Below, piece by piece: positions 1 through 8,929 of a DNA stretch of 64,000 bases; position 1 is the first letter of the stretch; each line of letters opens with the position of its first letter. The notes below the pieces were generated by a model, which saw only the letters and a program-made list of their open reading frames with translations, had not been told where the DNA came from and ran no database searches. The stretch is from NCBI RefSeq assembly GCF_024347415.1, contig NZ_AP025477.1:1426001-1490000 (forward strand), written 5' to 3'. The translations under genes and the position numbers were made by a program. The DNA comes from Vibrio crassostreae. Its GTDB lineage: Bacteria > Pseudomonadota > Gammaproteobacteria > Enterobacterales > Vibrionaceae.

Positions 1-116
1 GTTTTCATGTTTTTATTCCTTTATTTTTCGACTATCCGATTAAACCGTCATGACTTAAGAACTTATAGTACGTTCTTGCTAAAAATGAGATGAAGCTTTC
101 GCTACTTAGCAAAAAT

Positions 117-137
117 GCTCGAACTAACAATTCGAGC
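117..137 (-). terminator. Hairpin terminator after the HAD phosphatase gene
   Basis: A 7-bp perfect stem (gctcgaa / ttcgagc) with a 7-base loop lies 32 bases past the stop of the minus-strand HAD gene. On the minus strand it is followed by atttttgc, a short T run, as in a rho-independent terminator. The other side is also T-rich, so it may work both ways. Confidence 0.6.
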
Positions 138-168
138 CTTTGTTGTTTTATCTGAAAGTCTATGAGGG

Positions 169-1152
169 TTAATACACCTCACACCAATCGGATTTCATAT
201 CGATCAGCGTCCAATCATCTCTAGAATTCGCTTCATCGAGTGCTTTATCTAGCTTGCCCACATGGGACTCACGATCGTACTGCCACTCGCGCTCAGCATC
301 AGTGTGATGAACAATCATCGCCATAGAGTTGGGTTGGCTCGTTGCCCATTGCATCATGGCTTGATCACCGTCTGAGTTACCGACCGCTAGAATAGGTTTC
401 TTGCCGATAATATGCTGAATATTGGTGACCTTTCCGGCTTTATCATCAATGGTCAAAATGGACGAGTCTTTGGTTACAGTCGGGTTGCCGTCGTTGAAGC
501 TGTAGTTGTATTTAAGCGCGCTGCCAATGATCTGTTCTGGCGGGATATTATAGGCCTCGGGAGCCCACACTCTCATGAAATCAACGCCGCCACCCGACAC
601 TATGTAAGTTTTAAAGTCATGCTCTTGAAGGTAAGTCAGCATCTCTTTCATTGGTTGGTAAGTCAAATCGGTATAGGCTTTGTTGAAACGAGCGTCTTTC
701 GCTGCGGCTAACCATTGCTCAACATCTTTTTGGTATTGTTCAACTGTCATACCAGAGTGCGTCGCCATGATAATTTTCAATAAACCTTCTTCGCCGCTTC
801 CTAGAACACTCTTAACGTCATCTTCAAGCACGAACTTAAACGGTGCTTCCGTTTTCCATTCAGGGTGTTCAGGCGCCATCTCTTTTACACGATCTAGCGC
901 AAAGGCCAGCTGGAAGTAATAAGGTTTTTCTGACCAAAGCGTACCGTCGTTATCAAATACAGCAATACGGTCTTGGACCGCAACGAACGTATCAGACTCT
1001 GCTTTGGTGGTTTGCCCAACAAAATCCACGATGGCGGATTTACTCTCGCTATCTTTCCAAGATGGCAACAAATTGGGGTCACAATCCTTAGCAAAAGATG
1101 AGAAAGAGAGGCTAGATAAAATCGCAACTGACAAAAGGTTTATTTTCTTCAT
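169..1152 (-). CDS. Periplasmic HAD-superfamily phosphatase-like hydrolase
   Basis: Predicted exported haloacid-dehalogenase-superfamily hydrolase of about 327 residues. An N-terminal signal peptide (MKKINLLSVAILSS, cleavage near SFA) is followed by HAD motif I, FDNDGTLW, near residue 66, whose first Asp is the nucleophile. Motif II is seen as YIVSGGG and the C-terminal acidic motif as VGNSDGD. This motif set fits phosphoserine-phosphatase-like HAD enzymes acting on small phosphate esters in the periplasm. I chose the ATG before KKINLL because it starts the signal peptide; an in-frame ATG four codons upstream is also possible. The gene is monocistronic, with its own terminator. Secreted HAD proteins of this kind near sulfatase and DUF1254 genes suggest ester scavenging, but the substrate is unknown. 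Confidence 0.8.
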   Translation of the reverse strand: MKKINLLSVAILSSLSFSSFAKDCDPNLLPSWKDSESKSAIVDFVGQTTKAESDTFVAVQDRIAVFDNDGTLWSEKPYYFQLAFALDRVKEMAPEHPEWKTEAPFKFVLEDDVKSVLGSGEEGLLKIIMATHSGMTVEQYQKDVEQWLAAAKDARFNKAYTDLTYQPMKEMLTYLQEHDFKTYIVSGGGVDFMRVWAPEAYNIPPEQIIGSALKYNYSFNDGNPTVTKDSSILTIDDKAGKVTNIQHIIGKKPILAVGNSDGDQAMMQWATSQPNSMAMIVHHTDAEREWQYDRESHVGKLDKALDEANSRDDWTLIDMKSDWCEVY

Positions 1153-1305
1153 AGCAACTACCATGTTATTGAATTAATTGTAGGGTTTAATTCAATTCAT
1201 CCTAATTGGTCTACTCTGATTTTCCACTTATGAACACTATAACCGCTGTTTATGTTGCCGTTAGATTAGTGCCACGACGAGTTCTGCTTTTTAGTTCGTT
1301 ACGGC

Positions 1306-2550
1306 TTACGCTCTGCGCTTTTTGAACGCGTGCCAGCCGGCGCTGAGAATTGTTTTTAACACCACACCGAGTGCGCTTAGTTTAGGGTCGGCATTCTTGC
1401 CAGAGGCAATACGCCACATCTGATGCTCATACCAAACCAACCCGACCATCGCCACCTTGTCTAATGCGGGTTTACCTGTGGTGGGCACCGTTAGCGGCAT
1501 GCCGTGGCTAGGGTTTTCGATTAACTTGTTAGGAAAATCAGGATCAACCGCCATTGTGCGCGCAATACCAATAAAATCGGTTGCCGATGTGTTTAATGCT
1601 TCATTCATTGCTTGCGCGGTTCGAAAGCCACCCGTGACCACCAGCGGTGTGCTGACGAGTTTTCTCGCCTTCACCATGTAATCCATAAAATACGCTTCAC
1701 GCTTTACCGTGCTGGCCTTGATTGGTTCAGCCTTATTCTTTGAACCCATCATTGATGGACTTTCATAGGTGCCGCCGGAGATCTCAATCAGGTCAATACC
1801 GTTATCACTCAATGTTTGCACAACTTGCATTGACTCTTCTTCAGTGAAGCCACCTTTCATGAAATCGGCGCTGTTGAGCTTAATCCCGACAGGGAAATCG
1901 TCACCGACCTCTTTTCGAATCGCACGATAAACCTCAAGCACGAAACGAAGTCTGTTTTCGAGTGAGCCACCCCATTTATCTTGGCGTTGATTGTGTCTCG
2001 AAGACAAAAACTGACTGACAAGATAACCATGAGCACCGTGAATCTGGACACCAGTAAAACCCGCTTGTTTTGCAAGCTTTGCACTCCGCGCAAATTTATC
2101 AATGATTGCGATTATTTCTTTTTCAGTCAGAGCTCGTGGCGTATTGAAGCCCTTCTCTAATCCACGCTCTAAAGAGATAGCCGAAGGCGCAACCGGGCTA
2201 TCACATAAGAATTTAGGGATTTGCTTACCTGGGTGATTCAGTTGCATCCATATCTGCGAACCATTCTGTGTTCCGGCACTCGCCCACTCACGAAATACGG
2301 TTAAGTCACTGTGCTCATCTAACACAACGTTTTTAGGTTCACCAAGCGCACTTCTATCGACCATCACGTTACCCGTCATGGATAGGCCAATTCCTCCTTG
2401 AGCCCAACGCTGGTAAAGCGTGACCAAACCTTGCTTAGGGTTATGGTGTTTATCACCTAGCTGTTCACTCATTGCCGATTTGAACAGGCGATTTTTGATC
2501 ACCTGGCCATTAGGAAGAGAAAAAGGGTCGTTGAGGCAGATTGGATTCAT
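1306..2550 (-). CDS. NADH:flavin oxidoreductase, Old Yellow Enzyme family
   Basis: FMN-dependent TIM-barrel ene-reductase of 414 residues, predicted cytoplasmic. The family hallmark HGAHGYLVSQFLS followed by the NxRxDxWGGSLENRxRF signature is present near residues 172-205. The N-terminus has the usual FxLPNGQxIKNRLxKSAMSE opening, where FMN-binding starts. OYE enzymes use NAD(P)H to reduce activated C=C bonds or nitro groups. The 414-residue length is slightly above the usual 360-400; the extra part is a C-terminal basic tail. It is transcribed in the same direction as the DUF1254 gene but separated from it by 176 bases and a terminator, so probably on its own promoter. Its link to the sulfatase island is positional only. 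Confidence 0.9.
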   Translation of the reverse strand: MNPICLNDPFSLPNGQVIKNRLFKSAMSEQLGDKHHNPKQGLVTLYQRWAQGGIGLSMTGNVMVDRSALGEPKNVVLDEHSDLTVFREWASAGTQNGSQIWMQLNHPGKQIPKFLCDSPVAPSAISLERGLEKGFNTPRALTEKEIIAIIDKFARSAKLAKQAGFTGVQIHGAHGYLVSQFLSSRHNQRQDKWGGSLENRLRFVLEVYRAIRKEVGDDFPVGIKLNSADFMKGGFTEEESMQVVQTLSDNGIDLIEISGGTYESPSMMGSKNKAEPIKASTVKREAYFMDYMVKARKLVSTPLVVTGGFRTAQAMNEALNTSATDFIGIARTMAVDPDFPNKLIENPSHGMPLTVPTTGKPALDKVAMVGLVWYEHQMWRIASGKNADPKLSALGVVLKTILSAGWHAFKKRRA

Positions 2551-2658
2551 GCGCGTGGTTACTTTCTTTGGTTTATATATTCAGTCCAGTATGCCCTATT
2601 TTATCCGACAGTTCTGAGCATTTGACGCCTATTTCGAAGCAAGTTTCGCTCAATAAAA

Positions 2659-2685
2659 AATGCCAGCGGCATAGCAACTGGCATT
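2659..2685 (-). terminator. Rho-independent terminator of the sulfatase-OMP-DUF1254 operon
   Basis: An 8-bp perfect stem (aatgccag / ctggcatt) with an 11-base loop, followed on the minus strand by a run of T. It lies 42 bases after the DUF1254 stop and closes the operon that starts with the sulfatase. Confidence 0.8.
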
Positions 2686-2726
2686 AATCGATTATAAACA
2701 AAACCTTAAACAGGTGACTTAAATCA

Positions 2727-4157
2727 TCACTTTACCGTGGATTTTTTGACCTTGGTAAATGGTGTCGATTTCCATTTATCTGTTCTCACCTCTTCACCGG
2801 GCGTGTACATGCGTAACACTGAATACCATTGGTGATCGGGGATAGGTAAGAAGTTAGGATCATCTTCATGCCCTTTTACATCGCTACTCATGTAAATGGT
2901 GTAGCTGCCATCAGCATTAGGCGTTAGCGTTCTGTCTCCTCGGGAATGACGGTTTAAGTCATTTTTCTCCATCAATCGGGTTTCACCACTGTAGGCCGTG
3001 TATGACCAAAAACCACCCTCTTCTAGCGGTGGCGCATCGAAGGTCACCGTGTAATCATACTTACTACCGTCGAGTGAACCACCTTCACTATCGAAGAAGT
3101 CACCACTATACATAGTGTGCTTTGCAGGCAGCCCCCATTGACCCATTAAGGTGCCGTAGGCGTGTTGAAAGCTTGGAACCTTAGTCATTTCATCGCGAGT
3201 GCCTAATACGTCACGTGAATCATCAAAGCCCGCATTAATGATTCGCTCCAGTCCGTCTTTTTGACCAGACTCGAGCATACTAAGCTGTTCTTTCGTAAAT
3301 GGATGATTGGCTTTGCCTAATTCAACATCTCCTAAGCCAATGTACTCGAACAGTTCAAGCAGCTTTTGGTCATGCGCCTTCATTGTTCCTTCAGACAGAA
3401 TGAAATTGGTTCGCTCGACCCAATTAGAGTCTTCAGGATCTGGATACTCGCGCTCAATAGGAACTGGCCCTTTCTGACCTAAGTATTCCGACAACGTCCT
3501 AACATTCCATTGATCCATTAACTTTTGAGCAGTTGCAGAATCGTCACCGCCAAGGTCCATGATTCGACCCATCATTTTGACCAGCGGGTGCTCGACATAG
3601 ATGACTTGATCGACACTCGCAGGCACTTCACCTTTCCACCCTTCAACTGCATACATGAAACTGCCGCCTTTTGTGCCTCGCTGTGGAGAGCCAAAAGCCG
3701 AGTCAGTAAAGTGCTGCATATTCATGGTATGGAACAACCAGTATCGATTGTCATCATGGTCTGGAATCGTAACGATGACAGGCTCTGCTGCTAGGTCCAT
3801 CCAACCCATCAAATGTAACGTGTCATTGTTAATCGTCGGGTGCGCAGTGTAAGTGTCGTCAGCAAGTATTCGAATATTTTGGAATCGATTCAAAGGGTAG
3901 TCTTGCTCAACGACGGTTTTGTAAAAGTATTTGTAGGCTTCATCTATCGAGTACGCGTACTCATAGGCAAGTTGTGCCAATAGCTGATTATCCTTTTTGA
4001 GCGACGCTAAACTCGCCATCTCAACGGGTAGAGTTTCCGTTTTTATCCCAATAGCTGCGCTGGTCGCCTCCACGGATTGGCTCGCAAGTACCGGAGATGG
4101 AAGTGCAACCATGAAAGCACAAGCCAGTGCTGCCGCAAGTATGTTTTTTTTCATCAT
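2727..4157 (-). CDS. Exported DUF1254/DUF1214 domain protein (first copy)
   Basis: Protein of 476 residues with a signal peptide (MMKKNILAAALACAFMVALP, cleavage after VLAS) followed by a DUF1254 domain (about residues 60-190, with the conserved PTINNDTLHLMGWMDL stretch) and a C-terminal DUF1214 domain (about 350-460, with FWSYTAYSGETRLMEKNDLNRHS and WYSVLRMY). The biochemical role of this family is not established. It is the last gene of an operon with the sulfatase and the outer-membrane barrel, starting only 12 bases after the barrel's stop, so it probably acts in the periplasm on the same substrate. A diverged paralogue lies at 8930-10330. Confidence 0.85.
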   Translation of the reverse strand: MMKKNILAAALACAFMVALPSPVLASQSVEATSAAIGIKTETLPVEMASLASLKKDNQLLAQLAYEYAYSIDEAYKYFYKTVVEQDYPLNRFQNIRILADDTYTAHPTINNDTLHLMGWMDLAAEPVIVTIPDHDDNRYWLFHTMNMQHFTDSAFGSPQRGTKGGSFMYAVEGWKGEVPASVDQVIYVEHPLVKMMGRIMDLGGDDSATAQKLMDQWNVRTLSEYLGQKGPVPIEREYPDPEDSNWVERTNFILSEGTMKAHDQKLLELFEYIGLGDVELGKANHPFTKEQLSMLESGQKDGLERIINAGFDDSRDVLGTRDEMTKVPSFQHAYGTLMGQWGLPAKHTMYSGDFFDSEGGSLDGSKYDYTVTFDAPPLEEGGFWSYTAYSGETRLMEKNDLNRHSRGDRTLTPNADGSYTIYMSSDVKGHEDDPNFLPIPDHQWYSVLRMYTPGEEVRTDKWKSTPFTKVKKSTVK

Positions 4158-4169
4158 TTAATGTCCTAA

Positions 4170-4847
4170 CTAGAAGCGAGTACGGAAGGTGATCCAAGTG
4201 TTGTTGTCAGTATCACCACTAAAGATGATGATGTTGTCACTATCGACCTTGTAGCCCAGCTGCATTTCAGCAGAGAAATCTCGTGTGTTCTCACCATCCA
4301 ATCCATAGGTGTATTGAGGGGCAAGTTGAAGATAAAATTGGTCAGCAAAATCGTACTTTAAGTAGTTAATACTGCTGATGATCTGAGTGTCTTGAAATTG
4401 GTTATTCTCTTCCCACATCCGTCCATACGTTATGGCACTGTAGAGTTTAAATTTGTCGCTTAACTCGAATGCTTGCATCACACCAATAGAGGCGTAGTTC
4501 GATGTTAGATCGTCGTTGGAGAAGTCGTGTCCAGCATCAACAAATAAGCCGGTGCCCGTTTTCTTATTGGGTGTGAAGAATCGTGCTCGATAGTTTTCAA
4601 AGTTGTTTTTGCCTTCCAGCTTACCCAACACACCCCAATCGCCACGATTCACGCCAAATTGGAAGGTAGCGCCAAGCCCTTTATTTCCCGCAATTAGTTC
4701 ACCTCCCGTATAAACGGCCATTGGGTCAGCCATATCACTGGCAGGTTCTTCTTGAGCGGAAACAGAAAATGCAAAGGGGATAAGCGCAAAGATAGAGAGT
4801 GTAAAACTGGAAAAGGTGCCCGTGAGCAGACGTAACGGTTTCTTCAT
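4170..4847 (-). CDS. Putative outer-membrane beta-barrel protein
   Basis: Small outer-membrane protein of about 225 residues with a signal peptide (MKKPLRLLTGTFSSF, cleavage after VSAQ). The mature part alternates polar and hydrophobic residues in strands of 8-11, repeatedly ends strands with aromatic residues (for example FYLQLAPQY, ITFRTRF) and ends in Phe, the usual outer-membrane assembly signal. I see no family signature that fixes a substrate. Length suggests an 8- to 12-stranded barrel, similar in size to Tsx-like or OmpW-like channels. I start it at MKKPLRL rather than 13 codons upstream because that gives a standard signal peptide. It sits between the sulfatase and DUF1254 genes in one operon, so it may admit the substrate. 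Confidence 0.7.
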   Translation of the reverse strand: MKKPLRLLTGTFSSFTLSIFALIPFAFSVSAQEEPASDMADPMAVYTGGELIAGNKGLGATFQFGVNRGDWGVLGKLEGKNNFENYRARFFTPNKKTGTGLFVDAGHDFSNDDLTSNYASIGVMQAFELSDKFKLYSAITYGRMWEENNQFQDTQIISSINYLKYDFADQFYLQLAPQYTYGLDGENTRDFSAEMQLGYKVDSDNIIIFSGDTDNNTWITFRTRF

Positions 4848-4908
4848 ATTGTTGTCCGGTAGTAAGGTGCGCTTGTTACAGCACACCTTGCATTAGTCGT
4901 ATTTGGCG

Positions 4909-6447
4909 TTAGTCAGCAACCACTGATTTGTCTGCCATACCAATACCACCGGCTTTCTGTCTTGGTGGAAACGCTTTGAGTGACTTCTGATATTCCGCCG
5001 CTGATTTTTGCAGCTTTGGTAATACCCAAGACTTCTCTTTCATCCATAAGAACCAACCACGAGTATCAGGGCTACGCTCATAAGGATCAGCCTTGATGTT
5101 AACAAGCATCCCTAGTGGCCACTCTTCAGGAGGCGCAATCCATTCCGTTTTGGTTTTTAGGTGCACTTTCCAATCATCAACTCGGAACGCATTCAAATCT
5201 TGCTCGTTGTAGAAGAAGAACTCGTGACGTTGACTCGGCTCGCCTTTGGTCAACATGTCCAGTTGGTTATAACCATCCAAGTGAACTTGATAACGCTCGC
5301 CGTTTAACTCTTTTCCATCAAGCAGTTCTTGCTTAATGTCGCCTTCACCCACTGCAGCCATAATGGTTGGCACCCAGTCTTCTGACGTCATGAAGCCGTC
5401 GGTATATTCACCTTGAGGGATTTTATCTGGCCAACTCACCAACATTGGTACACGGAAACCACCATCCCATGTCGTGCCTTTTTGTCCTCTGAATGAGGCA
5501 GAGCCTGAATCAGGCCAGTGGTCTAGGTTTACGCCATTGTCAGAAGTGAAGAGAATGATGGTGTTATCGATTTCGCCTAAATCTTCAAGCTTGTCGAGCA
5601 ACACACCGATTTGGTCATCCAGTTCGATCAAGCCATCGTAATAGGTGTTGATTTGGCTCGCGCCTCGATACTCCGGACGAACGTGTGTTTTTTGGTGCAT
5701 ACGAGTCGGGTTGTACCACATGAAGTAGGGTTGTTCGTCTTTCTCTGCTTCATGTTTATCAAGCCAGTCCGTAGCAAAACCCAAAAACTCGCCATCAATG
5801 GTCTGCATACGCTTAGCGCCCAAAGTGCCCTTATCTTCAATAGTTTGCTTTCCAACCACACCAAATCTTGGGTCTTCTTGCATGTCCACACTCTCGGTAG
5901 CAACGGTGTGAAGAACATTGCGAGGGCGTCCTCTGAAGTTAGGGTCTGTTGGGAATTCCGGCTGTTCAGGCATTTCCATCACGTTAAGGTGATAAAGGAA
6001 ACCGAAGAACTCATCGAAACCATGGACAGTCGGCAGATGGCTGTTGTTGTCACCCAAGTGGCTTTTGCCAACATGAACCGTGGCATAGCCCTTGTCTTTT
6101 AGCATTTCAGCCAGCGTAGGATCTTCTTTTTGTAATCCCAACGATGACCCCGGCTGTCCTACAGACGTCAAACCCGTTCTGAATGGGTATTGTCCGGTGA
6201 TGAACGCAGAACGACCCGCAGTTGAACTGCCCTGTGCATAGTAATCACTGACCATCATGCCGCGCTCGGCAATTCGATCAATGTTCGGCGTATCCACCGC
6301 GCCTAAACCACGGTGGTAGGCAGACAGATCCGTTGGGCTCACATCATCGAGCATGATAGCAACCACATTGGGTTGGCTCGCTGCATGTACGTTGACGCTC
6401 GCCAATACCGAGAGCGCCAGAGCGGATTTAACAAAAGACTTATACAT
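4909..6447 (-). CDS. Periplasmic arylsulfatase-like sulfatase, serine type
   Basis: Type I sulfatase of 512 residues with a signal peptide (MYKSFVKSALALSVLASV, cleavage after HAA). The metal-binding opening NVVAIMLDDVSP (Asp34-Asp35) and the signature STAGRSAFITG near residues 75-85 are present. The residue converted to formylglycine is Ser75 rather than Cys, with Arg79 of the S-x-A-x-R core. Further on, LFTSDNGVN (metal ligands) and SFRGQKGTTWDGGFRVPMLVSW match sulfatase catalytic regions. Ser-type sulfatases need the radical-SAM maturase (anSME), which is encoded 1.1 kb away. It is the first gene of an operon with an outer-membrane barrel and a DUF1254 protein. The overall form resembles AslA-type arylsulfatases; the true sulfate ester is unknown. 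Confidence 0.9.
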   Translation of the reverse strand: MYKSFVKSALALSVLASVNVHAASQPNVVAIMLDDVSPTDLSAYHRGLGAVDTPNIDRIAERGMMVSDYYAQGSSTAGRSAFITGQYPFRTGLTSVGQPGSSLGLQKEDPTLAEMLKDKGYATVHVGKSHLGDNNSHLPTVHGFDEFFGFLYHLNVMEMPEQPEFPTDPNFRGRPRNVLHTVATESVDMQEDPRFGVVGKQTIEDKGTLGAKRMQTIDGEFLGFATDWLDKHEAEKDEQPYFMWYNPTRMHQKTHVRPEYRGASQINTYYDGLIELDDQIGVLLDKLEDLGEIDNTIILFTSDNGVNLDHWPDSGSASFRGQKGTTWDGGFRVPMLVSWPDKIPQGEYTDGFMTSEDWVPTIMAAVGEGDIKQELLDGKELNGERYQVHLDGYNQLDMLTKGEPSQRHEFFFYNEQDLNAFRVDDWKVHLKTKTEWIAPPEEWPLGMLVNIKADPYERSPDTRGWFLWMKEKSWVLPKLQKSAAEYQKSLKAFPPRQKAGGIGMADKSVVAD

Positions 6448-6564
6448 TTATAACCCTCATTCACTATGAGTAAATCGCCGGAGTCACACCGAAATTTGTG
6501 TATGTCTCAAGCGAACTGTTGTTGAGGTAAATGGTATAAGAAAGACGCCAAAAATGGCTTGATA

Positions 6565-6591
6565 GCCACTATTACGATTTTTAATAGTGGC
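6565..6591 (-). terminator. Hairpin between sulfatase promoter and LysR end
   Basis: A 9-bp perfect stem (gccactatt / aatagtggc) with a 9-base loop, 44 bases past the LysR stop codon. The T tract after it on the minus strand is poor, so it may be a weak terminator of the maturase-LysR operon or part of the sulfatase control region. Confidence 0.4.
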
Positions 6592-6634
6592 AGCCAGAAG
6601 GGGGGCGTTATTTAAAGGAAATAGTTTCGTGAAG

Positions 6635-7531
6635 CTAGGATTGAATGATCGACGTAATTTCTTTTTGAAGCCAATCCGTGAACGGGTTATTGCGATTTGC
6701 TTGGTGAGTAAATAGAGCCAACTCTCGACGATACGTATCTTTCAACAGTTCCGGCGGTAGCTCAATACAGCGATAAGCGTGATCAAGCAAATAACGACAT
6801 TTCGTCGATGTAATATAAATAAAGTCGCTGTCCTTAACGATCTCCAACATCAAGTTCATGTTGTTACTTCGAAGGGCAATATGCTTATCTAAGTCGTACT
6901 TTTTGATCAACATTTCTGTCTTAGATGGCTGAATGTAACCAGGGATCATGTTGATACATAATGGGTATTTCAGTACATCCTCAAGGGCATTGCTTTGAAC
7001 AGGGTGATCGGCTCTTAGTACCAACATGAACTTATCAAAGCCAACCGGTCGCTCAGTCAACGTTTTATTCACATCCATAGGAAGATAGCTCACTCCCCAA
7101 CACGTTCGATTGGTTTCTAGAGACTGCACGCCATTGTCTAACCAAGGTGAACATTGAAACGTGACTTGTGGAGCTTCTTTGGTCAGTTTTTTAATTAATG
7201 GCACACCCACTGGAACCAACAAAGGAGAAGGCAGCATGATTTGAACCTCTCCTCTTAAATCTTCCAACCCCCACTCTTCACTAGGTATGTAAAGATTGTC
7301 GAGTTGTTCTAATAGCAGAGGTAACGTTTCGATAAGCTTCAAGCATTTTGGGGTAGGTTCAAGCTTTGCTTTATCTCTAACAAACAACTCATCATCAAAT
7401 TGTTCTCTGAGCTTACGAAGCATGACACTGATCGTCGGCTGACTCACATTCAACGCTTTTGCAGCAGTGACCGTTTGGCGAGTTTCATTGAGCACTAAAA
7501 TAAGCCGCAGTAAATTTAGATCTTTGGTCAT
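6635..7531 (-). CDS. LysR-family transcriptional regulator of the sulfatase island
   Basis: LysR-type regulator of about 298 residues. The N-terminal winged HTH (residues 5-62) contains AAKALNVSQPTISVMLRKLR followed by the linker helix and a periplasmic-binding-like effector domain with the typical VQIMLPSPLLVPVGVPLIKKL start. The ATG at 7531 has a ggag box 6 bases upstream and is preferred over a TTG four codons earlier. It starts 17 bases after the maturase gene, so both are probably co-transcribed. Position between the sulfatase and the maturase suggests it controls this island, sensing a sulfated or desulfated ligand; this is inference. Confidence 0.88.
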   Translation of the reverse strand: MTKDLNLLRLILVLNETRQTVTAAKALNVSQPTISVMLRKLREQFDDELFVRDKAKLEPTPKCLKLIETLPLLLEQLDNLYIPSEEWGLEDLRGEVQIMLPSPLLVPVGVPLIKKLTKEAPQVTFQCSPWLDNGVQSLETNRTCWGVSYLPMDVNKTLTERPVGFDKFMLVLRADHPVQSNALEDVLKYPLCINMIPGYIQPSKTEMLIKKYDLDKHIALRSNNMNLMLEIVKDSDFIYITSTKCRYLLDHAYRCIELPPELLKDTYRRELALFTHQANRNNPFTDWLQKEITSIIQS

Positions 7532-7548
7532 GCCCGACTCCAAGTGAT

Positions 7549-8700
7549 TTAGAAAAGTGGAAAGTACGCTGGCGAATACCCTTTTTTCATCGCTTCAACC
7601 ATTGGTAACAACTTAGGTAACGCATGACGAAAAAACATCTCATACCCTTGGCATAAATGATTCATCGCGCTGCCATCTTCGGTTGTTGCTATTCTATTCT
7701 TAGGGCAGCCACCTTGGCAAAGCTCAACAAAATCACAACCTCGACAAGTGCTGTTTAGTTCATGATATTTGTTGGTACCAAACGCTATTTGTTTCGGTGA
7801 GGTCGCCATGCTTACAAGCTTATCACTCTTCACGGTTCCCAGTTGATGATCTTGATACCCATAATGGTCACAACTATAAACATTACCGTCATGCTCAACC
7901 ATTAACTGCTGACCACAAGTCGCACTGTGATGACACATTTGGCTTTGGTAGCCCATCAACACCATTAAACAGTTTTCAAAAAACTGGATATACACTTTAC
8001 CGACATCATTGGCGCTCCACGCATCAAACAGATCACAAAGAAACTGCCCCCATTGCTCACCCGTTAACGACCAGTCATGCCCTGTTCGCCTATCTAATTC
8101 ATGATCGATACAAGGCTGAAACTGCATGTAACCACTGCCATTTTCAACCAAAAACTGATAGATCGTTTTACCGTGTTTGTAGGTTTTATTGTTCACGACC
8201 GTTAACGTATTAAAATCAACATTGTGCTTCTTTAGATAAGACATCCCACGCATTGTGCGTTCAAAAGACGACTCGCCATTTTTGTCGATCCGAGCAATAT
8301 CATTCAAAATGTTGGGCCCATCGATACTGATGCCCATCATGAAATTATGTTTAGCAAAGAAACTCGCCCAGCGATCGTTAATCATGGTTCCATTGGTCTG
8401 CATGGTATTTACGACGCGTTTTTTTGTGGCTTTGCTTACTTGCGCTTTCATTGCTGCTTCATAGAAATCGAGCCCTCTTAACATAGGCTCGCCACCATGC
8501 CAGATAAAGTCTACTTGTTGAGCTTTAACTGGCTGTGCGTCGATATGAGCACCTACAATTCGCTCCATCATATCCAGAGACATCGAAGACCTTTTATCGC
8601 CATCTTGTCTATTGAGGTAATAGCAGTAACTACAATCCAGATTGCACTGAGCCCCTTCTGCTTTAATAAATAAGCTAAAAGGATGAGTTGATGTGTTCAT
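7549..8700 (-). CDS. Anaerobic sulfatase-maturating enzyme (radical SAM, anSME)
   Basis: Radical-SAM/SPASM protein of 383 residues that oxidises the active-site Ser or Cys of sulfatases to formylglycine in the cytoplasm before export. The SAM cluster motif CNLDCSYCYY gives Cys19, Cys23 and Cys26. The C-terminal SPASM region has CxxC plus CQGGCPKNR (Cys319, 322, 328, 332) and a final Cys350, with CxHxATCG and YSCDHYGY upstream, for two auxiliary 4Fe-4S clusters. Length is normal for AtsB/anSME proteins (about 370-400). It pairs logically with the serine-type sulfatase next door. It is transcribed away from the second DUF1254 gene across a 229-base control region and runs into the LysR gene. 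Confidence 0.93.
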   Translation of the reverse strand: MNTSTHPFSLFIKAEGAQCNLDCSYCYYLNRQDGDKRSSMSLDMMERIVGAHIDAQPVKAQQVDFIWHGGEPMLRGLDFYEAAMKAQVSKATKKRVVNTMQTNGTMINDRWASFFAKHNFMMGISIDGPNILNDIARIDKNGESSFERTMRGMSYLKKHNVDFNTLTVVNNKTYKHGKTIYQFLVENGSGYMQFQPCIDHELDRRTGHDWSLTGEQWGQFLCDLFDAWSANDVGKVYIQFFENCLMVLMGYQSQMCHHSATCGQQLMVEHDGNVYSCDHYGYQDHQLGTVKSDKLVSMATSPKQIAFGTNKYHELNSTCRGCDFVELCQGGCPKNRIATTEDGSAMNHLCQGYEMFFRHALPKLLPMVEAMKKGYSPAYFPLF

Positions 8701-8795
8701 ATTGATTCCCGTACTTTTTTGTCAACATATCAACCGTAAATCAATCAAACAATAGCACCCTATCCCCCTTATTTGCGCACGTCGTAGACACACCT

Positions 8796-8826
8796 CTCCA
8801 AGCTAAATAAAAACAATAGCTTGGAG
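8796..8826. promoter_or_regulatory. Inverted repeats in the maturase/DUF1254 divergent promoter
   Basis: A perfect 10-bp inverted repeat (ctccaagcta / tagcttggag, 11-base spacer) lies between the divergent maturase and DUF1254 genes. A second weaker pair (aaggagt at 8834-8840, actcctt at 8868-8874) follows. Such dyads suit a LysR-type operator; a terminator is less likely because both flanking genes read away from it. Confidence 0.45.
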
Positions 8827-8929
8827 TGAGACCAAGGAGTATTAACATCCTTAATATCGGCTATTACACTCCTTAATCACACTTCCTCTTATGCTCTTCA
8901 CCATAGACTTCCAACAATATAGGTGTTCC

